DNA from: UBA9676 sp963837105
GTDB taxonomy: Bacteria > Actinomycetota > Actinomycetes > Streptosporangiales > Streptosporangiaceae
Length of the DNA: 64,000 nucleotides
NCBI GenBank assembly: GCA_963837105.1
Contig: CAWIMG010000036.1
Location: 186,001 to 250,000 of the forward strand
Reading direction: 5' to 3'
In this document: one piece after another, positions 55,146-63,598 of the stretch
Layout: each line of letters begins with the position of its first letter
How positions within the stretch are numbered: the first letter of the stretch is position 1
Notes under the pieces: generated by a model
Seen by the model: only the letters and a program-made list of their open reading frames with translations
Told to the model about the DNA's origin: nothing
The model's database searches: none
Made by a program: the position numbers and the translations under genes

Positions 55146-56092
55146 ATGAGCAGTAGTTCCGGCGATGAGATCACGGTTCCGGGGCGGCCTGAGGTGTGTG
55201 AGGTGTCTGCCGGGATCTATGCCTATGTCCAGCCGGATGGCACCTGGTGGATCAACAACACTGGTTTCCTGGTGGGTCCGCAAGGCGTGATCAGCATTGA
55301 CTCGTGCGCGACCTGGCGGCGCACGCGCGCCTACCAGGAGGCCATCGCGACGGTGGCGTCGGCGCCGGTGCGCGCGGTAGTCAACACGCATCACCACGGC
55401 GATCACACCTTCGGCAACTGCCTGTTTCCGGGCGCGGCGATCGTGGCGCATGAGCGGGCGCGGGCCGAGGCCATCGCTTTCGGCCCGCCGCAGCCGCTGC
55501 CGTTCTGGGACGGCCCTGACTGGGGCGACCTCAGCCTCGACCCGCCGTTCATTACCTTCACCGACCAGATCACGCTGCACAGCGGCGACCTGCCAGCGCA
55601 GGTCCGCTACGTCGGCACCGCCGCGCACACGACCAACGACTCGATCATCTGGATCCCCGACCGCTCCGTGCTGTTGTGCGGTGACCTGATCTTCAACGGC
55701 GGCACGCCATTCCTGCTCATGGGCTCCGTTGCGGGCGCGATCGAGGTCCTCGAACAAGTCGTCCGGCCGCTCGGCGCCCAGACCATCGTGCCCGGTCACG
55801 GCCCGGTCTTCACCGGTGCCGGGCCGCTCGAAGCCACCCTGGGCTACTCAGGTTCGTGCTCAACCTGGCCGCCCGCGCTCGCGACGCCGGGCTGTCCCCG
55901 TTGCAAGCCGCCCGCGACACCGACCTCGGCGACTACGCTAGCTGGCCCGACTCCGAGCGAATCGTTGGGAACCTGCACCGCGCCTGCGCCGAACTGTCCG
56001 GCACCTCGCGCGGCGCCCCCATCGACATCGCGGCCGCGCTCACCGACATGGTCGCCTATAACGGCGGCGCCCCGCTCACATGCCTGGCCTAA
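55146..56092 (+). pseudogene. Metallo-beta-lactamase-fold hydrolase, frameshifted near the 3' end
   Basis: A good ribosome site (GAGGTG) precedes ATG 55146. Metal motif NTHHHGDHTFGNC, then a later His in TAAHTTNDSIIW, Asp in LLCGDLIFNGG and His in IVPGHGPVF make a full binuclear site. At about 55848 a base is missing: the frame GYS... should continue FVLNLAARARDAGLSPLQAA, which lies in the next frame and ends TCLA at 56092. The catalytic core is before the break, so a truncated protein might fold. Homologues are SoxH/Bla-like hydrolases of unknown substrate. Confidence 0.82.
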
Positions 56093-56336
56093 CCAGCCGC
56101 GCCGCCGCACATCGAAGAGACGTCCTCATCTGGTTGATATGCAGGTGAGGGCTTGCTTGCGAGTTCGCCTTCGGTGGCTGGCGTTCGCCGGTGTTCAGGC
56201 GGGCCGGGTTCCCGTGTGCCCGGGCGGGAGCGCGGACGCAGTTGATCGGTTCTGGCAGTCCCCGGCTGAAGCACTTCCAACTGGAGCAGACGCGCCTGGG
56301 GTTGCCCCGCTTTGACGGACAGGGCTGATAACTCGG

Positions 56337-57210
56337 TCAGGCTACCTTCTTGATCTTGCTGGTTTCCTCGAACTCGGCGGGGCTGCGGTACCGAGGGTGC
56401 TGTGCAGCCGGGTGCCGTTGTACCAGCCGATGTACTCGACGATGGCCCGCTTGGTCATGGCCCGGGTGGGCCAGGTCTGCAGGTCGATCAGCTCGCCCTT
56501 GAGCGAGGCGAAAAACGATTCGGAAAGGGCGTTATCCCAGCACTGGCCGGTGCGGCCATGAGACAGCATCACGGCACAGTCGCTGGCCAGGGCGGCGAAC
56601 TCGGCGGAGGTGTACTGGCAGCCCCGGTCGGCATGGAAGATCACGCCCGGGCCCGGGTCACGGGCCGCGACCGCGTTGGCCAGGGCGTCAGCAACCAGCT
56701 CGGTGCGCAGGTGATCAGCCAGGGCGAACCCAACGACCCGGCGGGAGGCGATGTCGATCACGGTGGCCAGATACAGCCACCCCCCTCCCAGGTGCCGATG
56801 TAGGTGATGTCGCCGCACCAGCGGGCGTTGAGCTTGGCCGCATCGGCGGTGAAATCGCGGCGGATCCGGTCCGCCCGCGAGGCAGCGGCCGGGTCAGCGA
56901 CCGTGGTCTTCTTCCACCGTTTCGGCGCCTTGCCGCGGAGCCCGGCGGTGCGCATCAGCCGGGCGACGCGCTTGCGGGAGTGGCGGCGGCCGCGGCGGGC
57001 CAGCTCGGCATGCACCCGCGGGGCGCCATAACGGCCCTTCGATTCGTCGTGCACGGCCTGGATCTGCCCTGTCAGCTCGGCGTCCTGCCGCTCGCGCCGC
57101 GACGGGCCGGACAGGTGCGCCTAGAAGGCGGCACGGGAGACCTTCAGCAGCGCGCACGCCCTCTTGACGTTGCGCCTGCCAGCCTTCTCCGCCTCGATGA
57201 ACGGATACAC
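56337..57210 (-). pseudogene. IS3-family OrfB transposase, with nonsense codon and frameshifts
   Basis: GTG 57210 starts VYPFIEAEKAGRRNVKRACA, and a TAG at 57121-57123 interrupts LLKVSRAAF-stop-AHLSG. The rest (KGRYGAPRVHAELARRGRRH, WCGDITYIGTWEGG) shifts frame in a G-run near 56780 and resumes WLYLATVIDIASRRVVG, FHADRGCQYTS and DNALSESFFASLK. A further shift near 56390 hides the tail, which I read as YRSPAEFEETSKIKKVA ending at 56337. The DDE residues are present but split among frames. Confidence 0.88.
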
Positions 57211-57212
57211 GC

Positions 57213-57527
57213 TCACCGGGTCTCCGTGGCGAAGAAAGCCGTCGCCCGCTTGAGGATCTCCACATCCTCCCGAAGCCGCCGGTTCTCCCGGCGAAGCACC
57301 GCCAGCTCCTTGCGCTCCGCACTGGTCAAGCCGCCATCCTGCCTGGTCCCGGCATCACGTTCGGCCTGCTTGACCCACTCGCGCACCGCGGTCTCGGTCA
57401 GGTCAAAATCCCGGGCCACCTGGCCCACAGACCGGTCCCCGCGCTGGCACAGCTCAACAATCTCGGCCTTGAACTCCGGCGTGAACGAACGGCGCGGCCG
57501 GGGCCTCTTTCTCCCCATGCTCTCCAT
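57213..57527 (-). CDS. IS3-family OrfA
   Basis: A 104-aa helix-turn-helix protein: RRSFTPEFKAEIVELCQRGD, VGQVARDFDLTETAVREWVK and a zipper-like LAVLRRENRRLREDVEILKR ending ATAFFATETR. The frame is intact, although its partner orfB is dead. The usual slippery region for the OrfA-OrfB fusion lies at the end of this gene. Confidence 0.9.
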   Translation of the reverse strand: MESMGRKRPRPRRSFTPEFKAEIVELCQRGDRSVGQVARDFDLTETAVREWVKQAERDAGTRQDGGLTSAERKELAVLRRENRRLREDVEILKRATAFFATETR

Positions 57528-57683
57528 GGTTGGACATCCTTCCGGGGGCGAACCCCTGATGATGGATGTCCGTCAAAGCGGGCCAGGCCCAGCCCTCGTT
57601 GCGGAAAGAACGGGACCTTCGGCCCTGAACGCTCGCTGTGCGTGGCTCAAATACTGCAATTGAGCTGCACAAGGAGAGAGCCG

Positions 57684-58680
57684 ATGGCATGTAGCGGCCC
57701 CTTGCCTCCAGCAAGCCCGGCAACCGGATCAGAGTTCGCTAGCGAGGCCGACGCCGCCATCGCAGTCTCGCATCTGCGCAAGACCTACGGGATAACGGTT
57801 GCGGTTGATGATGTGTCCTTCTCGGTCCGGGAAGGCGAGAATCTTCGGCATCTTGGGCCCGAACGGGGCTGGGAAGACCACCACCGTCGAGTGCGTGATC
57901 GGGCTCCGTACCCCCGACGCGGGCGCTATCCGGGTCATGGGCCTGGACCCCCAGGTGGATCGCGAGGATCTGCATGCGCTCGTGGGAGCCCAGCTCCAGG
58001 CGAGTGCCCTGCCGAGCCGCCTGAAGGTAGGCGAGATCCTGGATCTCTTCCACTCCTTCTACCGGGAGGCCGCTGACGTTGAGGAACTCGTGGACGCTTT
58101 GGGCCTGGCCGGCAAGCGGAACGACTACTACGGGTCTCTTTCTGGTGGCCTGAAGCAGCGGCTCTCGATCGCGCTGGCGCTCATCGGCAATCCCAGGGTC
58201 GCCGTCCTGGACGAGATGACGACCGGGCTGGACCCGCAAGCCCGCCGCGACACCTGGCACCTCATCGAGGGAGTCCGCGACCGCGACGTGACGATCATCC
58301 TGGTGACCCACTACATGGATGAGGCCGAGCGGCTGTGCGACCGCGTGGCGCTGCTGGACCGGGGACGGATCGTCGCCATCGACACCCCGGAGGGACTGGC
58401 CGACCGAGCCCATGTAGATAGGCGCGTGCGCTTCGTGCCGTCAAAGCCGTTCGATGACCGCCTGCTGACCGGACTCCCCGAGGTCCGCAAACTCGAACAC
58501 GAAGGCGGGCATATCATCGTCACCGGGTCCGGGGAACTGGCCAATGCCGTGATCCTCACGCTAGCCGCGGCCGGCGTGACCGCCACCGATCTGCACCTCG
58601 ACACCGCGAACCTTGAGGACGCGTTCGTCGCGCTCACCGGCCGCCACTTCCATGATGAGATCGGAAGGGTTCACCGATGA
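57684..58680 (+). pseudogene. ABC-2 type exporter ATP-binding protein, frameshifted before Walker A
   Basis: AAGGAG precedes ATG 57684. The first frame runs IAVSHLRKTYGITVAVDDVS, FSVREGE and is then broken at about 57840 by one extra A. The second frame continues IFGILGPNGAGKTTTVECVI, signature SLSGGLKQRLSIAL, Walker B VAVLDEMTTGLDP (Glu-Met in place of the usual Glu-Pro) and H-loop LVTHYMDEAERL, to 58680. The rest is a normal DrrA-like ATPase overlapping the permease gene as ATGA. As written, it cannot make a full nucleotide-binding domain. Confidence 0.85.
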
Positions 58681-59456
58681 GCATCCACGCGTCCCTCCTG
58701 CCGGCCAAGACGCCCCGTTCCGCCTTCGGCAAGCTCCTCGGATGCGAGGCGAAATACGCCTGGAGAGTGCCGATCGGGTTGATCTTCGGGGTCACCGTCC
58801 CGGTGCTGGTCCTCGTGATCCTCGGCACCATCCCCGGCGTCAACAAGCCCGTCAAGTCGTTCAGTGGCCTCAGCTATTTCGATATCTACTTCCCGATCCT
58901 CATCGCGCTGGCGCTGGCCGTGATCTCGCTCATCAGCCTGCCCCTCCACCTGGCCAACTACCGTGAGCAGGGCATCTTGCGGCGGATGTCCACCACGCCG
59001 GTGCCTCCGGCCTGGATGCTCGCGGCCCAGGTCATCATCAACCTCGTCTTGGCGGCGATAGCCCTGGGTATTCTGGTCGTGGCGGGCACAGCGGGATTCG
59101 GCCTCGGCGCGCCCAAGGCCCCGGGCGGGTTCACGCTGGCGCTCGTGCTGACCATCGCGGCCATGTTCGCCATCGGACTTTGGGTCTCGGCTATCGCCCG
59201 CTCCACAGGCACCGCTAGCATCATCGGGCAGTTGCTGTTCTACCCCCTGCTTTTCTTCGCCGGCCTGTGGCTTCCCCGGGAGCACATGGCACCCATACTC
59301 CGGGATATCAGCGACTGGACTGCTCTGGGCGCCGCCGTGCGCTCGCTGCAAAGCTCGATGCAGGGCGCATTCCCATCAGCGCAGTCGTTGCTGGTCTTGG
59401 TCGCCTGGGCGGTGGTATTCGGCGTTCTGGCTGTGCACTTCTTCAGATGGGAGTAG
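58677..59456 (+). CDS. ABC-2 type exporter permease
   Basis: Permease of 259 aa with about six helices. LGCEAKYAWRVPIGLIFGVT is the amphipathic entry helix and NYREQGILRRMSTTPVPPAW the cytosolic loop with the family Arg. PLLFFAGLWLPREHMAPILR is the ABC-2 signature helix. Its ATG overlaps the broken ATPase gene by 4 bp. It is intact but probably orphaned unless the frameshift is a sequencing artefact. Confidence 0.88.
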   Translation: MSIHASLLPAKTPRSAFGKLLGCEAKYAWRVPIGLIFGVTVPVLVLVILGTIPGVNKPVKSFSGLSYFDIYFPILIALALAVISLISLPLHLANYREQGILRRMSTTPVPPAWMLAAQVIINLVLAAIALGILVVAGTAGFGLGAPKAPGGFTLALVLTIAAMFAIGLWVSAIARSTGTASIIGQLLFYPLLFFAGLWLPREHMAPILRDISDWTALGAAVRSLQSSMQGAFPSAQSLLVLVAWAVVFGVLAVHFFRWE

Positions 59457-59663
59457 GTGCACCAATCGCGTCCCACCACACGCCACAGACATCAGCATGG
59501 CCACAAGACCAACTCCATCCTTGGCATGAGTGCACCTCCTCACCGCGCCCAGCGGCGGTCTTACCGCGCCAGATCGACCCCGATCTGTGCTCTTGATCTG
59601 ATAAGTGCCGCAGCTCCCATGGCCGCGCAGTCATCAAGAGATCCCGCACCGTTAGCGATCAAG

Positions 59664-59743
59664 GCCACGGCTGGGCAGGCAGGCGGCCAGGCCGTATGTT
59701 TATGCATCGCCCGCGCTTGGCGTGAACGCCCGCATCTGCCGCT
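59664..59743 (+). repeat. Dispersed repeat, copy 2
   Basis: The core 59675-59711 matches 45849-45885 with one mismatch. The downstream similarity CGCCCGC-TCTGCCGC is preserved at the same distance. See copy 1. Confidence 0.8.
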
Positions 59744-59893
59744 GGTGGGTCGAGTCCCCGGCCGTCTTGGCCTCTCCCTGCCGATTCTGATTGCCGGAGA
59801 TCTGTGGTGGCGGTGCCGGCTCCGCACGCAGATCCTCCGGTTCTGTGCGCAGCGGGACCAGTTCGGGGTACTGCCGATTTGTGCGGCTGCTCT

Positions 59894-59907
59894 GCTTTGA
59901 CGGACAG
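59894..59907 (+). repeat. Solitary copy of the IS3 terminal sequence
   Basis: GCTTTGACGGACAG is identical to 56309-56322 at the left end of the dead IS3 element. No second end or transposase lies nearby. A 14-base match is very unlikely by chance in 64 kb. Confidence 0.65.
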
Positions 59908-59949
59908 CGCTGGTGGCCGTGTAATCGAATTTGGTGAGCACGGCGTTTC

Positions 59950-61119
59950 TCAGGCGTCCCTGGTCATCATTCGCCACGCGCCGAGGATCGTCCAGCCTGC
60001 CAGCCAGGCGATGATGACGCAGACGGCCTGGGTCGCCGATTCAGGCAGCAGTGAAAGCCCGTTGCCGGGGCGGGCGATGCCTCCGGTTACTCCCGGCAGC
60101 CCGAATACCGCCGGCAGCCCGGATGGTTCCAGGTGCGCCATGGCCAGCCCGACGAACGAGCGTTGCAGGTCCTGCAGATGGGGGATGTCAACCGCGGAAA
60201 GGATCGGGGTCAGGATAATCTGGACCACGATTATCAAGATCACTGGGCCGGTCCGCTGTCCCATCAGCGAGGCGAGCCCGAGTCCGAGGATGAATCCGAC
60301 GGCCGCTTCAAGCTCGATCCACAGTCCGGCCTTGATCATGAGGGAGATCGGCGGGCGGCGGAGAATTTGGGTGTAACCGTGGTAGTCCTGGCTGGCAATC
60401 CTGGCGGCCAGAGCTTCCAGTTTGGGTGGCGCGGGCTGGGCGGGGGTGACTGCTGATTTCGACCAGCCAGGCGGGCCGGAGCACGCGGCAAGCTGCGGAA
60501 CCTTCCCGTTGTAGGGGAGAGAGCAGATGACCGGCTTGGCGTGGTCCCGGGCCCAGTTCTCGAAGCCGGCGCGTGACAGGCCGGGAGGGATGTTTACGTT
60601 CGAGTCATCGATGAAGGCCGGTGCGGCGAAGACGCTTACCGCGCAGACGATCGTGTAGCCGATCGCGACCAGCGGCACGATAATCGCCAGCCCGGCGGGG
60701 ATCCGGGCTAGGTAGAGCGCCAGCCGGGACCGGCCGGTCACCACCAGGTGCCGGAACATGCCTTCGGTGAGGTCGCGCGATCCCGCCGTACAGCCGACCG
60801 TGGCCGCGACGATGAAGCCGAGGGTATAGAGAAAGCCGGCTACCAGAACCGCGAAGATTGTGTCGTTGCCAGCGGGAGGGTTGGAGCGTGGCGCGAACGC
60901 GTGGAGTAGCAGCCGAATACTGAGGAACAGCGCCGGGAACCCGATGTTCACCACGACGAGGGCGATCATGAGGCCGCGCCGCCGCCGCAGCTCCATGAAT
61001 CTGGTGGTGATCATGCCGATGGTGGGAATCGGGGATCCCCGGCGGTCGCGTGAGTGACTGGCGGGCTTTGTCTGGAGTGCCTGGTCGGGCGCGCCGTGGC
61101 TGACGGGCATGGTTGTCAT
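59950..61119 (-). CDS. ABC exporter membrane subunit (ABC-2-like)
   Basis: A 389-aa membrane protein. ELRRRRGLMIALVVVNIGFP is the first helix. TLGFIVAATVGCTAGSRDLT and the EGMFRHLVVTGRSR loop follow, the latter matching the coupling segment of ABC-2 permeases. A large outer domain of about 110 residues (AFIDDSNVNIPPGLSRAG to RIASQDYHGYTQ) with two Cys (ICSLPYNG, LAACSG) may form a disulphide. Four more helices follow. ATG 61119 overlaps the ATPase stop by 4 bp. The ATPase gene upstream is its obvious partner. Confidence 0.82.
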   Translation of the reverse strand: MTTMPVSHGAPDQALQTKPASHSRDRRGSPIPTIGMITTRFMELRRRRGLMIALVVVNIGFPALFLSIRLLLHAFAPRSNPPAGNDTIFAVLVAGFLYTLGFIVAATVGCTAGSRDLTEGMFRHLVVTGRSRLALYLARIPAGLAIIVPLVAIGYTIVCAVSVFAAPAFIDDSNVNIPPGLSRAGFENWARDHAKPVICSLPYNGKVPQLAACSGPPGWSKSAVTPAQPAPPKLEALAARIASQDYHGYTQILRRPPISLMIKAGLWIELEAAVGFILGLGLASLMGQRTGPVILIIVVQIILTPILSAVDIPHLQDLQRSFVGLAMAHLEPSGLPAVFGLPGVTGGIARPGNGLSLLPESATQAVCVIIAWLAGWTILGAWRMMTRDA

Positions 61120-62099
61120 TCCGGGTCCCCCAGTCTCCTGGTGACTTGCAGGAACCACGATTCGAGCGAGGTCTGGACCGGCTGGAGCCGGTAGATGGAA
61201 ATTCCGCCTGCGACGAGAACGCGGTTGATTTCGGCGATGACGTGGCGTCCGGTGCCCGCAGGCAGCGTGATCTCCAGGCCCAGCGCCGATGGTAGGTCCT
61301 CGATGCGGGCGCCGAGGGTGGTGCCCGCGAGCAGGGCACGGGCCCGCCCGGGTTCGGAGCATTCGACCTGAAGCGCGAGCGGGGCCCCGGCCAGCAGCTC
61401 GGAGATCGGTCCCTGCTGGATGATCCGGCCGCGGTCCACGATGGCGACAGCGTTGCAGGTCCGCTCCACCTCGTCGAGGAGGTGGGAGGACAGCACCACG
61501 GTGCGGCCCTCGGCCACCATTGAAAGGATCATGTCACGCATGTCAGCCATTCCGGCCGGGTCGAGCCCGTTCATCGGCTCGTCGAGAAGGAGCAGCTGGG
61601 GGTCTCCCAGCAGGCATGCGGCGACTCCCAGCCGCTGGCGCATTCCCAGCGAGTACTCCGAGACCCGGTCACCGGCACAGTGGGCCAGACCGACACGTTC
61701 CAGCGCTGGCCCGATGCGGTCCCGCGCGGCCGGTTCGCGTGCCGCGGCGAGAAGCCGCAGGTTCTGCCCGCCGGTGAGATGGCGGTGGAACCTGGGTTCG
61801 TCGACGATGGCGCCGACACGAGCGAGAGCCGCGTCGCGATGCCGCGGGACCGGGTACCCGAGCAGGGACATCGTGCCAGCATCAGCGCGGGTCAATCCCA
61901 GCAGCACCCGGATGAGCGTGGTCTTGCCGGCGCCATTGGGGCCGAGGTAGCCGAACGCCGATCCCCGGGGGACCAGGAGCTCGACACCGTTCACGGCAGT
62001 ATTCGCCCCGAACCGCTTGGTGAGCCTGTGAGTCTCCACGGCCCAGCGGCTCCCGGCGGCCAGCTTGCCCGGGGTGCCCGGCAGAGCCGTGGTGTTCAT
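61116..62099 (-). CDS. ABC exporter ATP-binding protein
   Basis: ATPase of 327 aa. Walker A is GPNGAGKTTLIRVL, the variant signature YSLGMRQRLGVAACL (LGMRQR type, as in bacitracin/lantibiotic immunity exporters), Walker B LLLLDEPMNGLDP and H-loop LSSHLLDEVERTC. The GAIVDEPRFHRHLTGGQNLR Q-loop region and the C-terminal TSLESWFLQVT agree with that group. It is divergent from a two-component system 300 bp away that may control it. Confidence 0.92.
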   Translation of the reverse strand: MNTTALPGTPGKLAAGSRWAVETHRLTKRFGANTAVNGVELLVPRGSAFGYLGPNGAGKTTLIRVLLGLTRADAGTMSLLGYPVPRHRDAALARVGAIVDEPRFHRHLTGGQNLRLLAAAREPAARDRIGPALERVGLAHCAGDRVSEYSLGMRQRLGVAACLLGDPQLLLLDEPMNGLDPAGMADMRDMILSMVAEGRTVVLSSHLLDEVERTCNAVAIVDRGRIIQQGPISELLAGAPLALQVECSEPGRARALLAGTTLGARIEDLPSALGLEITLPAGTGRHVIAEINRVLVAGGISIYRLQPVQTSLESWFLQVTRRLGDPE

Positions 62100-62401
62100 C
62101 CCATGCCCCGGCCTGCTACCGCCGCCGCCAGCGGCAGTCTGACGACGAGCACGGTGGCGATGAGGCGGTCATCAGATCCTTCAAACGGCGGCGAGGAGGA
62201 AGCATCACGGGTCCTTGGCGTTGCCGGGCTGAGGTGCAAGTGTGCGCTACGGGAGGAGGGCACGTCTTCGGCGCGGGGTTGCACATGTGCCAGCCCGCCA
62301 CGCTATAACCCCGGGTGGAGGCGTATCCACCCTGCGTTAGACCAGGCCGTGCAGCCTGGAATTGGTGCCGTTCGGGCCGGCGCGCCCGTAACGTTGCTGG
62401 G
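62100..62401. promoter_or_regulatory. Divergent intergenic region between ABC exporter and two-component genes
   Basis: A 302-bp gap that must carry promoters for both directions. I see no clear -10/-35 pair or strong palindrome. The kinase start at 62402 has only the weak site CTGGGA before it. Confidence 0.5.
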
Positions 62402-63598
62402 ATGAGCTCAGACCCCGCGGCCAGCGTCGCCCTGGCCATGCTGCGCAGGGCGCGGGCGCAGCAGGAGGCAACCCACCGGTGGATGCGCCGCCTCGCTCCG
62501 CCGCTGTTTGCCGTGGTGGCACTAGCCGTGTTCAGCAGCGGCCGGAATCCGGGGTTTGCGGGCCGCGACGTGGCTGCCGTTCTCGCTGTGGGCGGGTTCG
62601 CGCTGGGCGCGCTGGGCGCGCTGACAGCCCGCTACCGCCGCGCGGCGGTCCGCATCATCTTCGCCGTAATGCTCCTGGCCAGTTCGGCGGCGCTGGTGAG
62701 GCTGCAACCGGACGGACCGGGCCTGGCCGGGCTCTTGGCGGGCCTCGTGCTGCTCGCCCCCCGGGTGCCAGATCGCTTCCCGATCGCCCTGTCTATCGCC
62801 GGCATCACGTGCCTGGCGGCGGTCGCGGTGGCCGTCAGCCACGACTCGCCGGCCTTGGCGCTGCTCAGCGCCATCGCGATCGTCGGCTTCCCCGGCATGA
62901 CGTTGCTCGCGAGACGGCTCGGGCAAGCCAGCGACCAAGCCGAACGGCTCCTGATCGAACTGGAGGGAACCCGGGCCGCACAGGCACAGGCGGCTCGACT
63001 GGCCGAACGCCAGCGGCTCGCCAGGGAGATGCACGACGTGCTCGCCCATTCCCTGTCCGGGCTCATGCTCCAACTGGAAGGCGCCCGGATGCTCACGGCC
63101 GAAGACCCCAGCGATCCCCGGCTGCCAGGGATCATCGAGCGAGCCCACCACCTGGGCAAGTCCGGGCTCGAAGAAGCCCGCCGGGCGATCGGCATGCTGC
63201 GCGACGACGAACTGCCCGGGCCCGAACGCCTGGCCAGCCTGGCCGCGCAGTTCCAGGAGATCAGCGGCGTCCCGTGCCAATTCACGGTGTCCGGCCAGGC
63301 CTACGACCTCCCGTCTGAGGCCCGGCTCACCGTGTACCGGGTAGCGCAAGAAGCCCTGACGAACATCACCAAGCACGCCAGCCCGGAACGGGTCGAGATG
63401 CACCTCGGTTATGAGCCTCGCCGCACCCGCCTGACGGTCGAGAACTTCGCGATGAACAACGAACCGCCGCGAGCGGCCGGCGACGGCCCCGGCTACGGCC
63501 TGACCGGGATGCGCGAGCGGGCCGAACTGCTCGGCGGCGAACTCACCACAGCAATGACACGCGGTGGCTTCCGCGTGGAGTTGCGGGTGCCGGCGTGA
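62402..63598 (+). CDS. NarL-type two-component sensor histidine kinase
   Basis: Membrane kinase of 398 aa. Five or six helices in the first about 170 residues form the sensor, with almost no extracytoplasmic domain. A coiled linker precedes the HisKA_3 box REMHDVLAHSLSGL (His211). The N box is VAQEALTNITKHA and the G box GYGLTGMRERAELLGG. This is the LiaS/DesK-like group that often senses membrane stress or antibiotics. The stop overlaps the response regulator start (GTGA). It is divergent from the LGMRQR-type exporter, fitting a detection-and-export module. Confidence 0.92.
   Translation: MSSDPAASVALAMLRRARAQQEATHRWMRRLAPPLFAVVALAVFSSGRNPGFAGRDVAAVLAVGGFALGALGALTARYRRAAVRIIFAVMLLASSAALVRLQPDGPGLAGLLAGLVLLAPRVPDRFPIALSIAGITCLAAVAVAVSHDSPALALLSAIAIVGFPGMTLLARRLGQASDQAERLLIELEGTRAAQAQAARLAERQRLAREMHDVLAHSLSGLMLQLEGARMLTAEDPSDPRLPGIIERAHHLGKSGLEEARRAIGMLRDDELPGPERLASLAAQFQEISGVPCQFTVSGQAYDLPSEARLTVYRVAQEALTNITKHASPERVEMHLGYEPRRTRLTVENFAMNNEPPRAAGDGPGYGLTGMRERAELLGGELTTAMTRGGFRVELRVPA

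Larger units (their letters stand above)
56313..57575 (-). mobile_element. IS3-family insertion sequence, inactivated (boundaries approximate)
   Basis: TGACGGACA at 56313-56321 has its reverse complement at 57567-57575. Identity extends outward on both sides (CCCGCTT before it), so the true ends may lie a few bases farther out. Inside are orfA (intact) and orfB (multiply broken). I could not define a target duplication. A 14-bp copy of the same end occurs alone at 59894-59907. Confidence 0.8.
59457..59949. other. 493-bp region containing a dispersed repeat and a solitary IS-like end
   Basis: A plus-strand frame 59619-59900 (AQSSRDPAPLAIKATAGQAG, then RLGLSLPILIAGDLWW) has no family I recognise and is probably a remnant of a mobile gene. 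It includes the second copy of the dispersed repeat and ends inside GCTTTGACGGACAG, the sequence found at the ends of the IS3 element at 56.3-57.6 kb. Confidence 0.5.
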
